Shown here piece by piece: positions 14,965 to 22,384 of a stretch of 30,572 bases of DNA. The position numbers and the translations under genes were made by a program. A model generated the notes under the pieces. It made no database searches. It was not told the DNA's origin and saw only the letters and a program-made list of their open reading frames with translations. The stretch's first letter is position 1. Each line of letters begins with the position of its first letter. Origin of the DNA: an uncultured Eggerthellaceae bacterium (lineage in GTDB: Bacteria > Actinomycetota > Coriobacteriia > Coriobacteriales > Eggerthellaceae); NCBI GenBank assembly GCA_946626265.1, contig CAMOUE010000002.1, positions 1-30,572 of the forward strand. The letters run 5' to 3'.

Positions 14965-16173
14965 CTACTTCGACGTGATTCCCATTGCGCTGATGATGGC
15001 CGAAGTGACCAGGAAGATGACTCCGCATAGCGCCCAGAGGTGCCACGATTCGACTTTCCCGAAAACGGGGAATCGTGTTGCGAGGCGCTTCTTGTCGAGC
15101 GCGAGATAGCCGCAGGCCGCAAAGAACGAAATGCCGAACGGCCCGAATGTCAGGAAGTTGTAGAGCTCCGGGGCCGGCGAGGCGTTCCTCGGCGGGCCTA
15201 CGAGCGCCGTGATGTCGGTGGCCAGAAAGACGAGCGTGACGATTGTGACGATGACGTTCCTCGCGCCCCAAGGACCCTTGCTTGGAGACGTCTCGACCGG
15301 CGCGCCCGCGTTCAGGGCAGACGTTGCTTTTCGGGGCGCCTCGACGCTCGGCACGGAATCTCCCGCATTGCGCTGTAGCGCAGCGAGAAACGCGTCTTTC
15401 AGGATTGCGCAGCTGGCGTAGCGGTTTTCGGGGTCGAACGAAGTCGCCGTGCGGATAACGTCGCGAACTGTCCCGGCGATGCCCGAATTCGCGAGGTCCT
15501 CGTCTCGCGAGGTCGAGCACAGGGTCTTTCCCGTAAGGCAGTAGAACAGCACCATGCCGAGAGCGTACACGTCGGAGCGGACGGTCGTTTGCCCGAACCC
15601 GAACTGCTCGGGTGGGGCAAAGGACCTTGTCCCGAAATGCGCGGTGTCGCTCTCGGCGCCTTCCCGGTACTCGCGCGCGATTCCGAAGTCGATGACCGTC
15701 AGGCTCCTGCCGGAGAGAATGACGTTCGAGGGCTTGAGGTCGCGGTGGATAATGGGCGGATCGAAGCCTTCGTGCAGCTCCGACACCGCATCGCAGAGCC
15801 GCGGGAACACGTCTGCGGCGAGCTCGGGCGACGGGCCGCATCGGGCTACCGTGTCTTCGAGCGTTTCGCCCGGGATGTATTCCATGACGACGACCAGGTC
15901 TTCGTCATGGCGATAGCATTCGAGAACGGTGGGAATGCCCTTGAATCGTTCGCCGTTTCGCTGGGCTTCGTGGATTCGCGCGTATGCCACGCCCATGCCG
16001 CTCGCCTGCTTGATGCGCTTGCGCACGAACGGCCCGGTCGTAGATCCGTTCGCCCCTACGAAGCTGACGACCTGCGTCGTTTCGGCCGGGGTTTCCTTAA
16101 GGACGCGCTCGGTCCTGTAGCAGTCTTCCCGCTTCAGCGCGTCGAGGTATTCTGACAGTGGGTCGGTGTTCAT
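14965..16173 (-). CDS. Membrane-attached Ser/Thr protein kinase
   Basis: A 402-residue Hanks-type kinase. The catalytic Lys is probably K52 (FVRKRI). VVMEYIPG forms the hinge, HRDLKPSN is at 143-150 with the catalytic Asp, DFG is at 162-164, and APPEQ closes the activation segment. The glycine-rich loop is poor (SFVGANGSTTG). After a Pro/Ala linker (270-300) there are three hydrophobic segments (about 303-325, 338-358 and 377-398), instead of the PASTA repeats of PknB types, so sensing would be in the membrane. The start has no ribosome site; a TACCAT box sits six bases before the ATG, which fits a leaderless transcript. Substrates are unknown. It is convergent with the YigZ-family gene. Confidence 0.9.
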   Translation of the reverse strand: MNTDPLSEYLDALKREDCYRTERVLKETPAETTQVVSFVGANGSTTGPFVRKRIKQASGMGVAYARIHEAQRNGERFKGIPTVLECYRHDEDLVVVMEYIPGETLEDTVARCGPSPELAADVFPRLCDAVSELHEGFDPPIIHRDLKPSNVILSGRSLTVIDFGIAREYREGAESDTAHFGTRSFAPPEQFGFGQTTVRSDVYALGMVLFYCLTGKTLCSTSRDEDLANSGIAGTVRDVIRTATSFDPENRYASCAILKDAFLAALQRNAGDSVPSVEAPRKATSALNAGAPVETSPSKGPWGARNVIVTIVTLVFLATDITALVGPPRNASPAPELYNFLTFGPFGISFFAACGYLALDKKRLATRFPVFGKVESWHLWALCGVIFLVTSAIISAMGITSK

Positions 16174-16179
16174 GCGTCT

Positions 16180-16185
16180 ATGGTA
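16180..16185 (-). promoter_or_regulatory. -10 box of a predicted leaderless kinase transcript
   Basis: On the minus strand TACCAT (a TAnnnT box) is followed by six bases and then the kinase ATG (16173-16171). Transcription would begin at or next to the A of the start codon. No Shine-Dalgarno sequence is present, in agreement with this. No good -35 box is visible. Confidence 0.5.
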
Positions 16186-16402
16186 TCAGGCATCCGTTCA
16201 AACTTGCGAAATATTGGCGAACGCGCCAAGGGCGCGGCCGTCGGGCGAGGCTGCGGTTTGCAAACGGAGGTGCGCCCGGCTGCCGGAAGCGCGGCCGGCG
16301 GAACCCTGGGGCCCCGCCGGCGGAGAAAGTTGCTGGAACCGCGGGCGCACATGCGCGGTTCGACCAGAAGCCGCGGTGCCAGCGCGAATTATGCGATGCG
16401 GC

Positions 16403-17299
16403 CTACGAAAGCTCGAACGTCTGCGATGCGATCACGGCCTTGTCGAGGCTCACGAGCTTCGTCACCTCGACCTCGACGCTCGAGCTGCCGCTGAGCTTGT
16501 ACGCGAGCTCGAACGACGTTCCGTATCCGGGGCGCACGTCGGCCATGTAGCCGTTGTTGTCGATGTCACTGACTACGGCAATGTCGAGCTGCACGCCGTC
16601 TTGGAAGCATTTGGAATGCAGGGTGGAGGCGAAGCTCCTGGTTTCGTCGGAGTTGTTGGTCCAGGTGTAGTGGACTACGATTGCGGGATCGCCGTTGTAG
16701 TCCTCGACGATGCGCGCCTCGTCGATGGACGCCTCGAATTCCGCTTTGCCCTCGTTGCCGCTTGCAGCCGAGCTTCCCGACGTGCTGCCGTCAGACGCCG
16801 CGCTGCTTGCCGTATCGCCGTTGGCCGCCGCTGCGCCGCTGCTTGCCGCAGTGCTGTCGGCGGCAGTGGAGCTCGCAGCGCTGGCCGGGGCGCTTGCCGA
16901 GCTGCGGCTCGACGTTGCCGAGCTCAGTATCGCAGCGCACATCGACTGCATGAGCAGGACGATCGCGATTGAGACGATTCCGAGAACGATGCCGGCAATG
17001 GCGATGCCCTGGCCCTTCTTGCCGCTCTTCTTGATGCTCACGTTTCCGGCGATTGCGAGTGCGAGGCCTATGATTCCAAGGAAGAACGAGGCGTTGTTCA
17101 CGATGGGGACGAACGATGTCGCAACCGCTATGATGCCGAGCACCAATCCGGCGATGGCGAGACCCGACGTCTGTTGGGTGGCCTGGGCCGCCTGGTCTGC
17201 TTGGTTGGCCTGGCCCGCTTGGGTTGGCTGGGCGGATACTTGCTCAGGTGCGTTGCCGGATTCGTTCGCGGGCGTTTCAGGTGTGATTTGCTCTGGCAT
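16403..17299 (-). CDS. DUF4190 plus DUF5067 membrane protein
   Basis: A 298-residue protein with a Gln/Ala/Pro-rich cytoplasmic start. A DUF4190-like double-helix membrane part follows (about 46-66 and 70-88, then 98-120), with repeats of GLAIAGLVLGIIA and GIAIAGIVLGIVS. A Ser/Ala-rich linker (125-185) leads to an extracellular DUF5067 domain (about 187-298) containing VVHYTWTNNSDETRSF and DVRPGYGTSFELAYKLS. DUF5067 domains are immunoglobulin-like and occur in lipoproteins of Firmicutes and Actinobacteria; their function is unknown. The ATG has GAGGAG just upstream. The gene is alone, 400 bases from the neighbouring arsM terminator region. Confidence 0.85.
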   Translation of the reverse strand: MPEQITPETPANESGNAPEQVSAQPTQAGQANQADQAAQATQQTSGLAIAGLVLGIIAVATSFVPIVNNASFFLGIIGLALAIAGNVSIKKSGKKGQGIAIAGIVLGIVSIAIVLLMQSMCAAILSSATSSRSSASAPASAASSTAADSTAASSGAAAANGDTASSAASDGSTSGSSAASGNEGKAEFEASIDEARIVEDYNGDPAIVVHYTWTNNSDETRSFASTLHSKCFQDGVQLDIAVVSDIDNNGYMADVRPGYGTSFELAYKLSGSSSVEVEVTKLVSLDKAVIASQTFELS

Positions 17300-17646
17300 G
17301 GCATCTCCTCGTCTTCGTGGCTTGCAGTTCCAAGGAGAATGCTAGCGATGCCGCTTGGTCGTTTCATTAGCTGCCAGCTAATTTCTTGGGGATAGTAAGG
17401 AATCGTAAGAATACGTATATGCCAAGGTCAAAGCGCTTTTCTCACCATAAGTATTTGTAAGTGTTTCGGACTCTGGGAGGATACTTCTCGACGAACTTCT
17501 TGACTGTCAAGAGGCACGAGGCAAGAAGAACTACTAGCGAGCGTGCCGCATTGCCAAGTTCCATGTATGCTGGCCGGGGCATTCGGTGAGGTCGATTACG
17601 CGCTCGTAAAGTTGTCTGACCTTCCGGGATGCACGCGTAAATAAGA
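17300..17646. other. Intergenic region, about 350 bp
   Basis: No gene is supported. An odd-length perfect palindrome of 15 bases (TTAGCTGCCAGCTAA, 17367-17381) lies about 70 bases upstream of the DUF4190/5067 gene and could be an operator. The part from about 17400 to 17560 is AT-richer than its surroundings and may be decayed DNA; I recognise nothing in it. Confidence 0.5.
17367..17381. promoter_or_regulatory. 15-bp palindrome, possible operator
   Basis: Seven-base arms TTAGCTG and CAGCTAA flank a central C. On the minus strand it sits upstream of a TAGCAT sequence (near 17340-17345) that may be the -10 box of the DUF5067 gene, a place suited to a repressor or activator. No regulator is assigned. 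Confidence 0.35.
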
Positions 17647-17678
17647 AACGCGCCTGGCTGGGGGAAGCCAGGCGCGTT
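17647..17678 (-). terminator. Rho-independent terminator of arsM
   Basis: The 13-bp perfect arms AACGCGCCTGGCT (17647-17659) and AGCCAGGCGCGTT (17666-17678) have a six-base loop. On the minus strand it lies about 30 bases after the arsM stop and is followed by TTTCTTATTT, the U-rich tail expected. Confidence 0.88.
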
Positions 17679-17707
17679 CGAGCATGCTGCATCAAGACAC
17701 TGTCGTG

Positions 17708-18766
17708 TTAGCAGCAGCCGCCTCCGCAGCAACCGCCATCGTCACCGCCGACGGAAGGCGCGTTGCCGCAGCCCTCGTACGGACCGAAGTGGATGGAGCG
17801 GTCGCCGAAGATCTCGAAGTACTTGCCGAAGCGCGTGTCCTGGACGTACGTGCAGGAATTGCCGCACACGTCCAGACGCAGGTCCTTGTAGAAGCGATGG
17901 TGGTCATCCAAGTCGAAGTACTTCTCGCAACCCTCGATGCCGCCACGGTAGATTGCCGTCTGGCCGTACTGCTCGCAGATGTCCTCGACGGTGTCGGGCA
18001 GCTTGAACGCGCGGATGGTGCGGCTCGTGTACTCGATGTTGCCGATGAGGGCCTCGATTTCCTCGTTGTCGATCGTAGCCGCAGAGCTGGACATATAGCG
18101 GAAATCCTGCCAGCCGCACTTCGTCATGAGACGGCGGTAGTCCTCGATGTACATAGCTCCGCCCAGGCACTCGCCCACGAGCACCGGGTTGTTGTTGATG
18201 TCCTCGGGCACGCGGCGGTCGGCGAAGATGTCGGAGAAGTACAGCTCGCCGCCGATCTTCAGCACGCGCCAGATCTCGGAGAACACGGCTTCCTTGTCAG
18301 GCGACAGGTTGATCACGCAGTTTGAGATGACGACGTCGATGGAGTTGTCCTCGATGCCGATCTCGTCGAGGGCCTCGATATAGCCCTTCTTGAACTCGAC
18401 GTTATCCCAGCCCCACTTCTCCGCCATCTCGGCGTGGTGCGCTTCGGCGATACCGAGCTGGTCCTCGTTCATATCGACGCCGATGACCTTGCCGTTCGGG
18501 CCGACCAGCTTGGAGGCCAGGTACACGTCGCGTCCCGTACCGCAGCCGAGGTCGAGGACCGTGCAGCCCTCGAGAGCCGGGGGCAGCGGGCTTCCGCAAC
18601 CGTAGAAGCGGGACGTGACGTCTTCGGGAATCTCCTCGAGAATCTTCTGGATGTAGTTGGGCATGCTCTCAGGCCCGCACGCACACGTGTTGGTGGCCAT
18701 CTCGCCGTGCTCTTTCATGCTTACGTTGCTGTAGTATTCTTTGATTTCTTCGCGGCTTACTGCCAT
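17708..18766 (-). CDS. arsM: Arsenite methyltransferase (free-standing ArsM)
   Basis: A 352-residue SAM-dependent methyltransferase that turns As(III) into mono-, di- and trimethyl arsenicals. The SAM motif is VLDLGCGTGRD (70-80) with GVDM (97-100). The As(III)-binding cysteines fit C28 (or C30), C57 (FYGCGSP), C150 (SNCVINLS) and C200 (GECLGGA). The C-terminal VCGNSCTYV and TRFGKYFE stretch is typical of the family. The last ten residues hold two CC pairs around Gly (GGCCGGGCC), an extra thiol cluster that could bind arsenic. AAAGGA lies upstream of ATG. It is clearly a paralogue of the ArsM half of the fusion at 3905 (same FYGCGSP-PPALEGCTVLDL block). It lies downstream of an aquaglyceroporin and ends at a strong terminator. 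Confidence 0.95.
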   Translation of the reverse strand: MAVSREEIKEYYSNVSMKEHGEMATNTCACGPESMPNYIQKILEEIPEDVTSRFYGCGSPLPPALEGCTVLDLGCGTGRDVYLASKLVGPNGKVIGVDMNEDQLGIAEAHHAEMAEKWGWDNVEFKKGYIEALDEIGIEDNSIDVVISNCVINLSPDKEAVFSEIWRVLKIGGELYFSDIFADRRVPEDINNNPVLVGECLGGAMYIEDYRRLMTKCGWQDFRYMSSSAATIDNEEIEALIGNIEYTSRTIRAFKLPDTVEDICEQYGQTAIYRGGIEGCEKYFDLDDHHRFYKDLRLDVCGNSCTYVQDTRFGKYFEIFGDRSIHFGPYEGCGNAPSVGGDDGGCCGGGCC

Positions 18767-18802
18767 CGTTTTTCCTTTCTGTCTATTTCATTTCCAAAAC
18801 GG

Positions 18803-18880
18803 TTAAAACCTGACAAGTCGAAGCGGGGCGGATCTCGTCAAGCGCACGTTGTCGGCCACCAGCATGCAGTTGAAGCCCAT
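18803..18880 (-). CDS. Possible 25-residue small protein between aquaporin and arsM
   Basis: A short frame of 25 codons plus TAA with an unusually good ribosome site: AAGGAGG (18884-18890), three bases before the ATG. The peptide begins MGFNCMLVADNVRLTRS and has one Cys and a basic end. It lies between the aquaglyceroporin stop and the arsM start on the same strand. It may be a real small protein or a leader peptide, or simply chance. No homologue is recognised. Confidence 0.35.
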   Translation of the reverse strand: MGFNCMLVADNVRLTRSAPLRLVRF

Positions 18881-18906
18881 CGCCCTCCTTCGCATCTTCG
18901 CGGCGA

Positions 18907-19707
18907 TTACGCCTCTGCCGACTGCTTGTGAAGCGGCTCGAGCCAGTACATCCACAGCAAGGCGCCCACGATACCGCCGATGATCGGAGCGATTACGTAC
19001 ACGACCCATACGCCCGGCTCGAACACGGCAGAGGGGTCCGCACCTGCGATGCAGGCAACGATACGCGGCATGATGTCACGGGCTGGGTTGAAGCCGGCGT
19101 CCGTCATCGGACCCACGGTGCAGATGCCCATCGTGATGGTCAAACCGATGAAGAGCGGGAAGATCATGTCGCCGGGTTTGCCGACGTTGGCGTCTTCGGT
19201 CATCGAGAAGATGATGATCAAAAGGATGCAGAGCATGATGCCCTCGCCAAGGGCGCCCTGCAGGACGCCGATGGTCAGGCCGGGGTTGTTCGGATACGGC
19301 TCGGCCCAAACCGTGATCGCGCCCGCCCAATCGGCACCCTTGGGGGATACTTCGCCAGCAGGCAGCGCGGCGAGCGTCGCCAACGTGGGCTCGAAGTACA
19401 GCCATAGGATGAATGCGGCCAGGAAGGCGCCGAGGCACTGGCCGATAAGGTAGATCGGCAGTTCCTTCCACTCGAGGCGCTTCGCGACGCACATGGCAAT
19501 TGAGACTGCGGGATTGAAGTGCGCGCAAGACAAGTTGCGCGTGGCGTAGATGGCGATGGCGATGGTGATGCCCCATACCATGCCTACCTGGAACGGACCC
19601 GTGTGGGCCCCGGCCATCACGGCGGTTGCGACAGCACCGATGCCGAAGAAGCACATCAGGAACGTGCCGAGCAACTCGCCGCTAAATGCACGAGCTGTAC
19701 TGTTCAT
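18907..19707 (-). CDS. Aquaglyceroporin (MIP family), probable arsenite/glycerol channel
   Basis: A 266-residue six-helix channel. Both NPA boxes are present: HFNPAVS (N65) and GFNPARD (N207). The Asp after NPAR is a mark of glycerol-type rather than water-type channels. By alignment with E. coli GlpF, W45 and R210 match selectivity-filter residues W48 and R206, but the Phe (F200) position is an Ala (A204), implying a wider pore. MIP channels pass undissociated As(OH)3, and ars loci can use them (AqpS in rhizobia). The start is ATG 19707 with AAAGGA upstream; a longer frame exists but adds residues with no MIP homology. It lies upstream of arsM on the same strand and probably shares its regulation. 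Confidence 0.93.
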   Translation of the reverse strand: MNSTARAFSGELLGTFLMCFFGIGAVATAVMAGAHTGPFQVGMVWGITIAIAIYATRNLSCAHFNPAVSIAMCVAKRLEWKELPIYLIGQCLGAFLAAFILWLYFEPTLATLAALPAGEVSPKGADWAGAITVWAEPYPNNPGLTIGVLQGALGEGIMLCILLIIIFSMTEDANVGKPGDMIFPLFIGLTITMGICTVGPMTDAGFNPARDIMPRIVACIAGADPSAVFEPGVWVVYVIAPIIGGIVGALLWMYWLEPLHKQSAEA

Positions 19708-19776
19708 GTTGTTCCAATTCCTTTCGTTTGCGTGACGCTTTCGGGCATGCGCAGAGTGAATTGGAGCAACAACCCG

Positions 19777-19784
19777 TATAATAG
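19777..19784 (-). promoter_or_regulatory. Possible -10 region of the aquaporin-arsM genes
   Basis: An AT-rich TATTATA sequence on the minus strand (TATAAT on the plus strand) stands in GC-rich DNA about 70 bases upstream of the aquaporin start. No plus-strand gene follows it. No convincing -35 box or known ArsR operator is visible near it. Confidence 0.3.
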
Positions 19785-19920
19785 GCATTGCTCTACCCAG
19801 AGCGAGCCGGCGTATCGCACGCAAGCAGTTCACCTGTTGGCCGACAGATGAACTGCGCGATTCGCCGGCGTCTTTCTTTCATCGGATGCGCCCTGCGCAA
19901 AACCCAGCAAACTACTACAT

Positions 19921-20181
19921 TTAGTTCGCCACTTGCATTGTAATCCTATAGTAGACATTGTCAAATACCAGTTTGGCGCCATTGGGCTCATACAGACTAT
20001 AGGCGTCCAGAAATGCACCACAACCAGGCATGGAACCGTGAACAGTGCAGTTATCGATTCTTTCTTGACTGAACACGAGACGGCCGTCCACTTTACGCCA
20101 CGTTTTCGGAAACGTTCCCGATGGCGTGAGGTCCGAAGGCCTGCCGGTGCCTTCTACCATGCCGAGCTCACGCTGCAGCAT
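19921..20181 (-). CDS. Small hypothetical protein downstream of the LysR gene
   Basis: An 86-codon frame, 30 bases after the LysR stop on the same strand. The C-terminal two thirds looks protein-like (RLVFSQERIDNC, MPGCGAFLDAYSLYEPNG, KLVFDNVYYRITMQ), with balanced composition and two Cys. The DNA is less GC-rich than the neighbouring genes, and the start lacks a clear ribosome site (ATG 20181 or ATG 20160). It could be a small gene in the regulator's transcript or the remains of a larger one. No family is recognised. Confidence 0.45.
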   Translation of the reverse strand: MLQRELGMVEGTGRPSDLTPSGTFPKTWRKVDGRLVFSQERIDNCTVHGSMPGCGAFLDAYSLYEPNGAKLVFDNVYYRITMQVAN

Positions 20182-20211
20182 CCCCGAAAGCGCGTGCCGG
20201 GCTATATGCGG

Positions 20212-21135
20212 TCAGTACCGCGCCTTGACGGTCGGGTTTTCTGCGATTACCTTGCGCAGCTCTTCGATGTAGCTTGCGAGAAGCACGCTTTGGCGCCGCT
20301 CGTCGTGCATGATGTAGCCGACTTGCATGGTCTCGTCGACGTCGAGCGGTATAGAGACGATTCCCGAATGCATTTCGCTCGACAGCACGCCGGTCGATAT
20401 CGTGTAGCCGTTGAAGCTCGTGAGCAGGTTCGTGAGCGTGCCGCGGTCGGAGAAGCGGATGTTGCGGTCGTGCGCGAGGTATCCGAAAGGCTCTTCGGAG
20501 TAGTAGAACGAATTCGTCGTCCCCTGCTCGAACGAGTAGCGCGGGTAGGGCTCGAGGTCTTCGAGCTTGACGGAAGGTCGTCCGGCAAGCGGATGGTCCA
20601 CGCCCACGAAAACGTGGACGCGGGCGTCGAACAGGGGGTAGAACGACACGTCAGCGTCGCTGAAGGCCTTCTTCAGCACGCGCGAGTTGAAGCTGTCGAG
20701 GTAGAGGATGCCGATATTGCTCCTGAACGTGCGCACGTCCTCGATGATCTGACCGGTGGCGCATTCCCTGAGGGTGAAGTCGTATCGGTCGGAACTGCAT
20801 TTCTCTGCGACGTTTATGAACGCTTGCAGGCTGAAATAGTAGTGCTGCGTGGAGACGGCCAGGCGCCTGCTCGACGCCGTGCCTTTCGCGTAGCGCTCCT
20901 CCATCATGTCGGCTTGCTCGATGACCTGGCGCGCATAGCCGAGCAGCTCCGTCCCGTCGTTCGTGAGCGTGACGCCGCGGTTGCTGCGCATGAAGATCGT
21001 GATGCCGAGCTCGCGCTCGAGCTCCTTCATGGCGGTCGAGAGGTTCGATTGGGAAATATAGAGCGCCTGGGCAGCGGCGTTGATGCTGCCGTGCTCGCTG
21101 ATGGCGATAAGGTATCTTAGCTGCTGCAGGGTCAT
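20212..21135 (-). CDS. LysR-family transcriptional regulator
   Basis: A 307-residue LysR-type regulator. The N-terminal winged helix-turn-helix is clear: MTLQQLRYLIAISEHGSINAAAQALYISQ, then the LSTAMKELERELGITIF recognition and wing region, and TNDGTELLGYA. The effector-binding domain spans about 90-300, including FVGVDHPLAGR. The target and ligand are unknown. LysR genes often control a divergent neighbour, here the exonuclease gene 148 bases away. The start has no ribosome site, but a TAGAAT box lies six bases before it, so the mRNA is probably leaderless. Confidence 0.93.
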   Translation of the reverse strand: MTLQQLRYLIAISEHGSINAAAQALYISQSNLSTAMKELERELGITIFMRSNRGVTLTNDGTELLGYARQVIEQADMMEERYAKGTASSRRLAVSTQHYYFSLQAFINVAEKCSSDRYDFTLRECATGQIIEDVRTFRSNIGILYLDSFNSRVLKKAFSDADVSFYPLFDARVHVFVGVDHPLAGRPSVKLEDLEPYPRYSFEQGTTNSFYYSEEPFGYLAHDRNIRFSDRGTLTNLLTSFNGYTISTGVLSSEMHSGIVSIPLDVDETMQVGYIMHDERRQSVLLASYIEELRKVIAENPTVKARY

Positions 21136-21141
21136 ACCGCT

Positions 21142-21147
21142 ATTCTA
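21142..21147 (-). promoter_or_regulatory. -10 box of a predicted leaderless lysR transcript
   Basis: TAGAAT on the minus strand is separated by six bases from the LysR ATG (21135-21133), so transcription would start on the start codon. There is no Shine-Dalgarno sequence. The same geometry occurs at the kinase gene. Confidence 0.6.
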
Positions 21148-21283
21148 TTCGAAACGCGTGCAGTTTCGCTCGCAAATCGGTCCTTCCGGCGACAATGCGC
21201 GAGAGTTGTTTTCGGGCATTTTCCGCCATGTTCTTGCCGTTCGCGTAAACTAGCCTCTTGTACCACGAAGCGAAAGGCAAGCG

Positions 21284-22255
21284 ATGAATCTGAGCGAAGC
21301 AATCGACCACGCGAGCACGTTGTTCATGCCCGAATTCCTGTTCGGCATGGACGATTCGATGATCGAGGGGGAACGCGCCGTCAACGAAGAGGCGTTGCAC
21401 CTGCTCATCGAAGAATACTTCAAGAACCCCGACCCTTCGTTCGGGTTCGATCTCGTGCTCGACCTCGCGGATCGCAACCGCAGCTTGAGCGACATGCTCC
21501 CGCCCGAGACGGTGGGCGGCGACCGCTCGCGCAGCCGCAATCTCGCGAGCAGCTTGTCGGACGACGACGTGCTGCGCGGCATCGCGGCGCTTCAGCACCG
21601 CAAGCCGGAAAGCGTGCAGAAGGAAGCCGCCGGCATGAACGCCACGCGTGGCGTTCTCTACGGGAGCAAGCCGGCCAAGGGCACCTTTGTGGGAATCGAC
21701 ATCGAGACGACGTCGAACAGCCCCGATCGCGGCTACATCGTCAACATCGGGTGGGAGCTCATCGACTTGACAGACGGGGCCGTGCCCTACGATGGCGAGT
21801 CGTATTTCTGCGGATTGCCCGACCAATACGAGGAAACGGGCGTTCCGCTCTCCGAGGTGCACAAGATTACCTGGGCAGACGTCGAGGGTAAGCTTCCGTT
21901 CCGAGAAGACGTCGAGCTGCAGAAGAAGCTGCTTAAGCTCTTGACGAAGAAGCCCTTCATGGCCCACAACGCCGCGTTCGAGGATGCCTGGTTCCTGTTG
22001 CACCTGCCCGGCTACGCCGAGGCGCGCAAGGCGGGCAAAGTCGTTCCGATCGACACGCGCGACATCTGCCGCGCGCTCGACCCGGAAGTGAAGTTCATGT
22101 CGTGGGAGGCGCATCCGGCGAGCCTGGAGGCGTGGTCGCAGCGCCGCGGCACGCTCGCCGCCGACGAGGCCGAGCGCCACTTGGGCCTCGAGGATGCCGA
22201 CCTCATGCTTCGCACGGTCATGGCCGAGCTGAAAGAGCGCAACTTGCTGAAATAG
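21284..22255 (+). CDS. DEDDh 3'-5' exonuclease (DnaQ-like)
   Basis: A 323-residue protein with an N-terminal helical extension of about 130 residues and a C-terminal RNase T/DnaQ exonuclease fold. Catalytic motifs are FVGIDIETT (D139, E141), AHNAAFEDAWF (D234) and H299 with D304 in HLGLEDADLM, which together make a complete DEDDh set. DnaQ proofreading subunits lack the extension, and the protein also lacks polymerase or helicase modules, so a DNA-repair or RNA-trimming role is possible. AAAGG precedes ATG 21284. The gene is monocistronic, with a 17-bp terminator stem 18 bases after its stop. Confidence 0.9.
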   Translation: MNLSEAIDHASTLFMPEFLFGMDDSMIEGERAVNEEALHLLIEEYFKNPDPSFGFDLVLDLADRNRSLSDMLPPETVGGDRSRSRNLASSLSDDDVLRGIAALQHRKPESVQKEAAGMNATRGVLYGSKPAKGTFVGIDIETTSNSPDRGYIVNIGWELIDLTDGAVPYDGESYFCGLPDQYEETGVPLSEVHKITWADVEGKLPFREDVELQKKLLKLLTKKPFMAHNAAFEDAWFLLHLPGYAEARKAGKVVPIDTRDICRALDPEVKFMSWEAHPASLEAWSQRRGTLAADEAERHLGLEDADLMLRTVMAELKERNLLK

Positions 22256-22273
22256 CATGCGGCGCGCGGCGGG

Positions 22274-22317
22274 GCCTGCGCTCTTGCCGCACGTCGAGGC
22301 GCGGCAAGAGCGCAGGC
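22274..22317 (+). terminator. Terminator after the exonuclease gene
   Basis: A perfect 17-bp stem (22274-22290 with 22301-22317) has a ten-base loop, directly after the gene. Only TTCGTT follows, so it may work as a transcript-end stabiliser as well as a terminator. Confidence 0.75.
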
Positions 22318-22330
22318 TTCGTTGCATGTA

Positions 22331-22364
22331 AAAGGGGCGCCACTTTCGAAGGTGGCGTCCCTTT
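22331..22364 (-). terminator. Terminator of the ydjGHI-like operon, probably bidirectional
   Basis: The 13-bp arms AAAGGGGCGCCAC (22331-22343) and GTGGCGTCCCTTT (22352-22364) have one G-T pair and an eight-base loop. On the minus strand the stem ends in CCCCTTTTA, 20 bases after the stop of the SPFH gene. On the plus strand it ends in CCCTTTCG, so it may also back up the exonuclease terminator. Confidence 0.85.
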
Positions 22365-22384
22365 CGTGTTCGTGCGCGGGATTG

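Noticed and set aside
11234..15841. A 1535-codon open frame on the minus strand antisense to alaS
   Set aside because: It is antisense to the unmistakable alaS and crosses other genes; in high-GC DNA such long shadow frames are common, and its Arg/His/Ala/Val-rich product has no recognisable domain.
17442..17732. A 96-codon minus-strand frame after arsM
   Set aside because: It overlaps the arsM end in another frame and runs through the arsM terminator; the composition is not protein-like.
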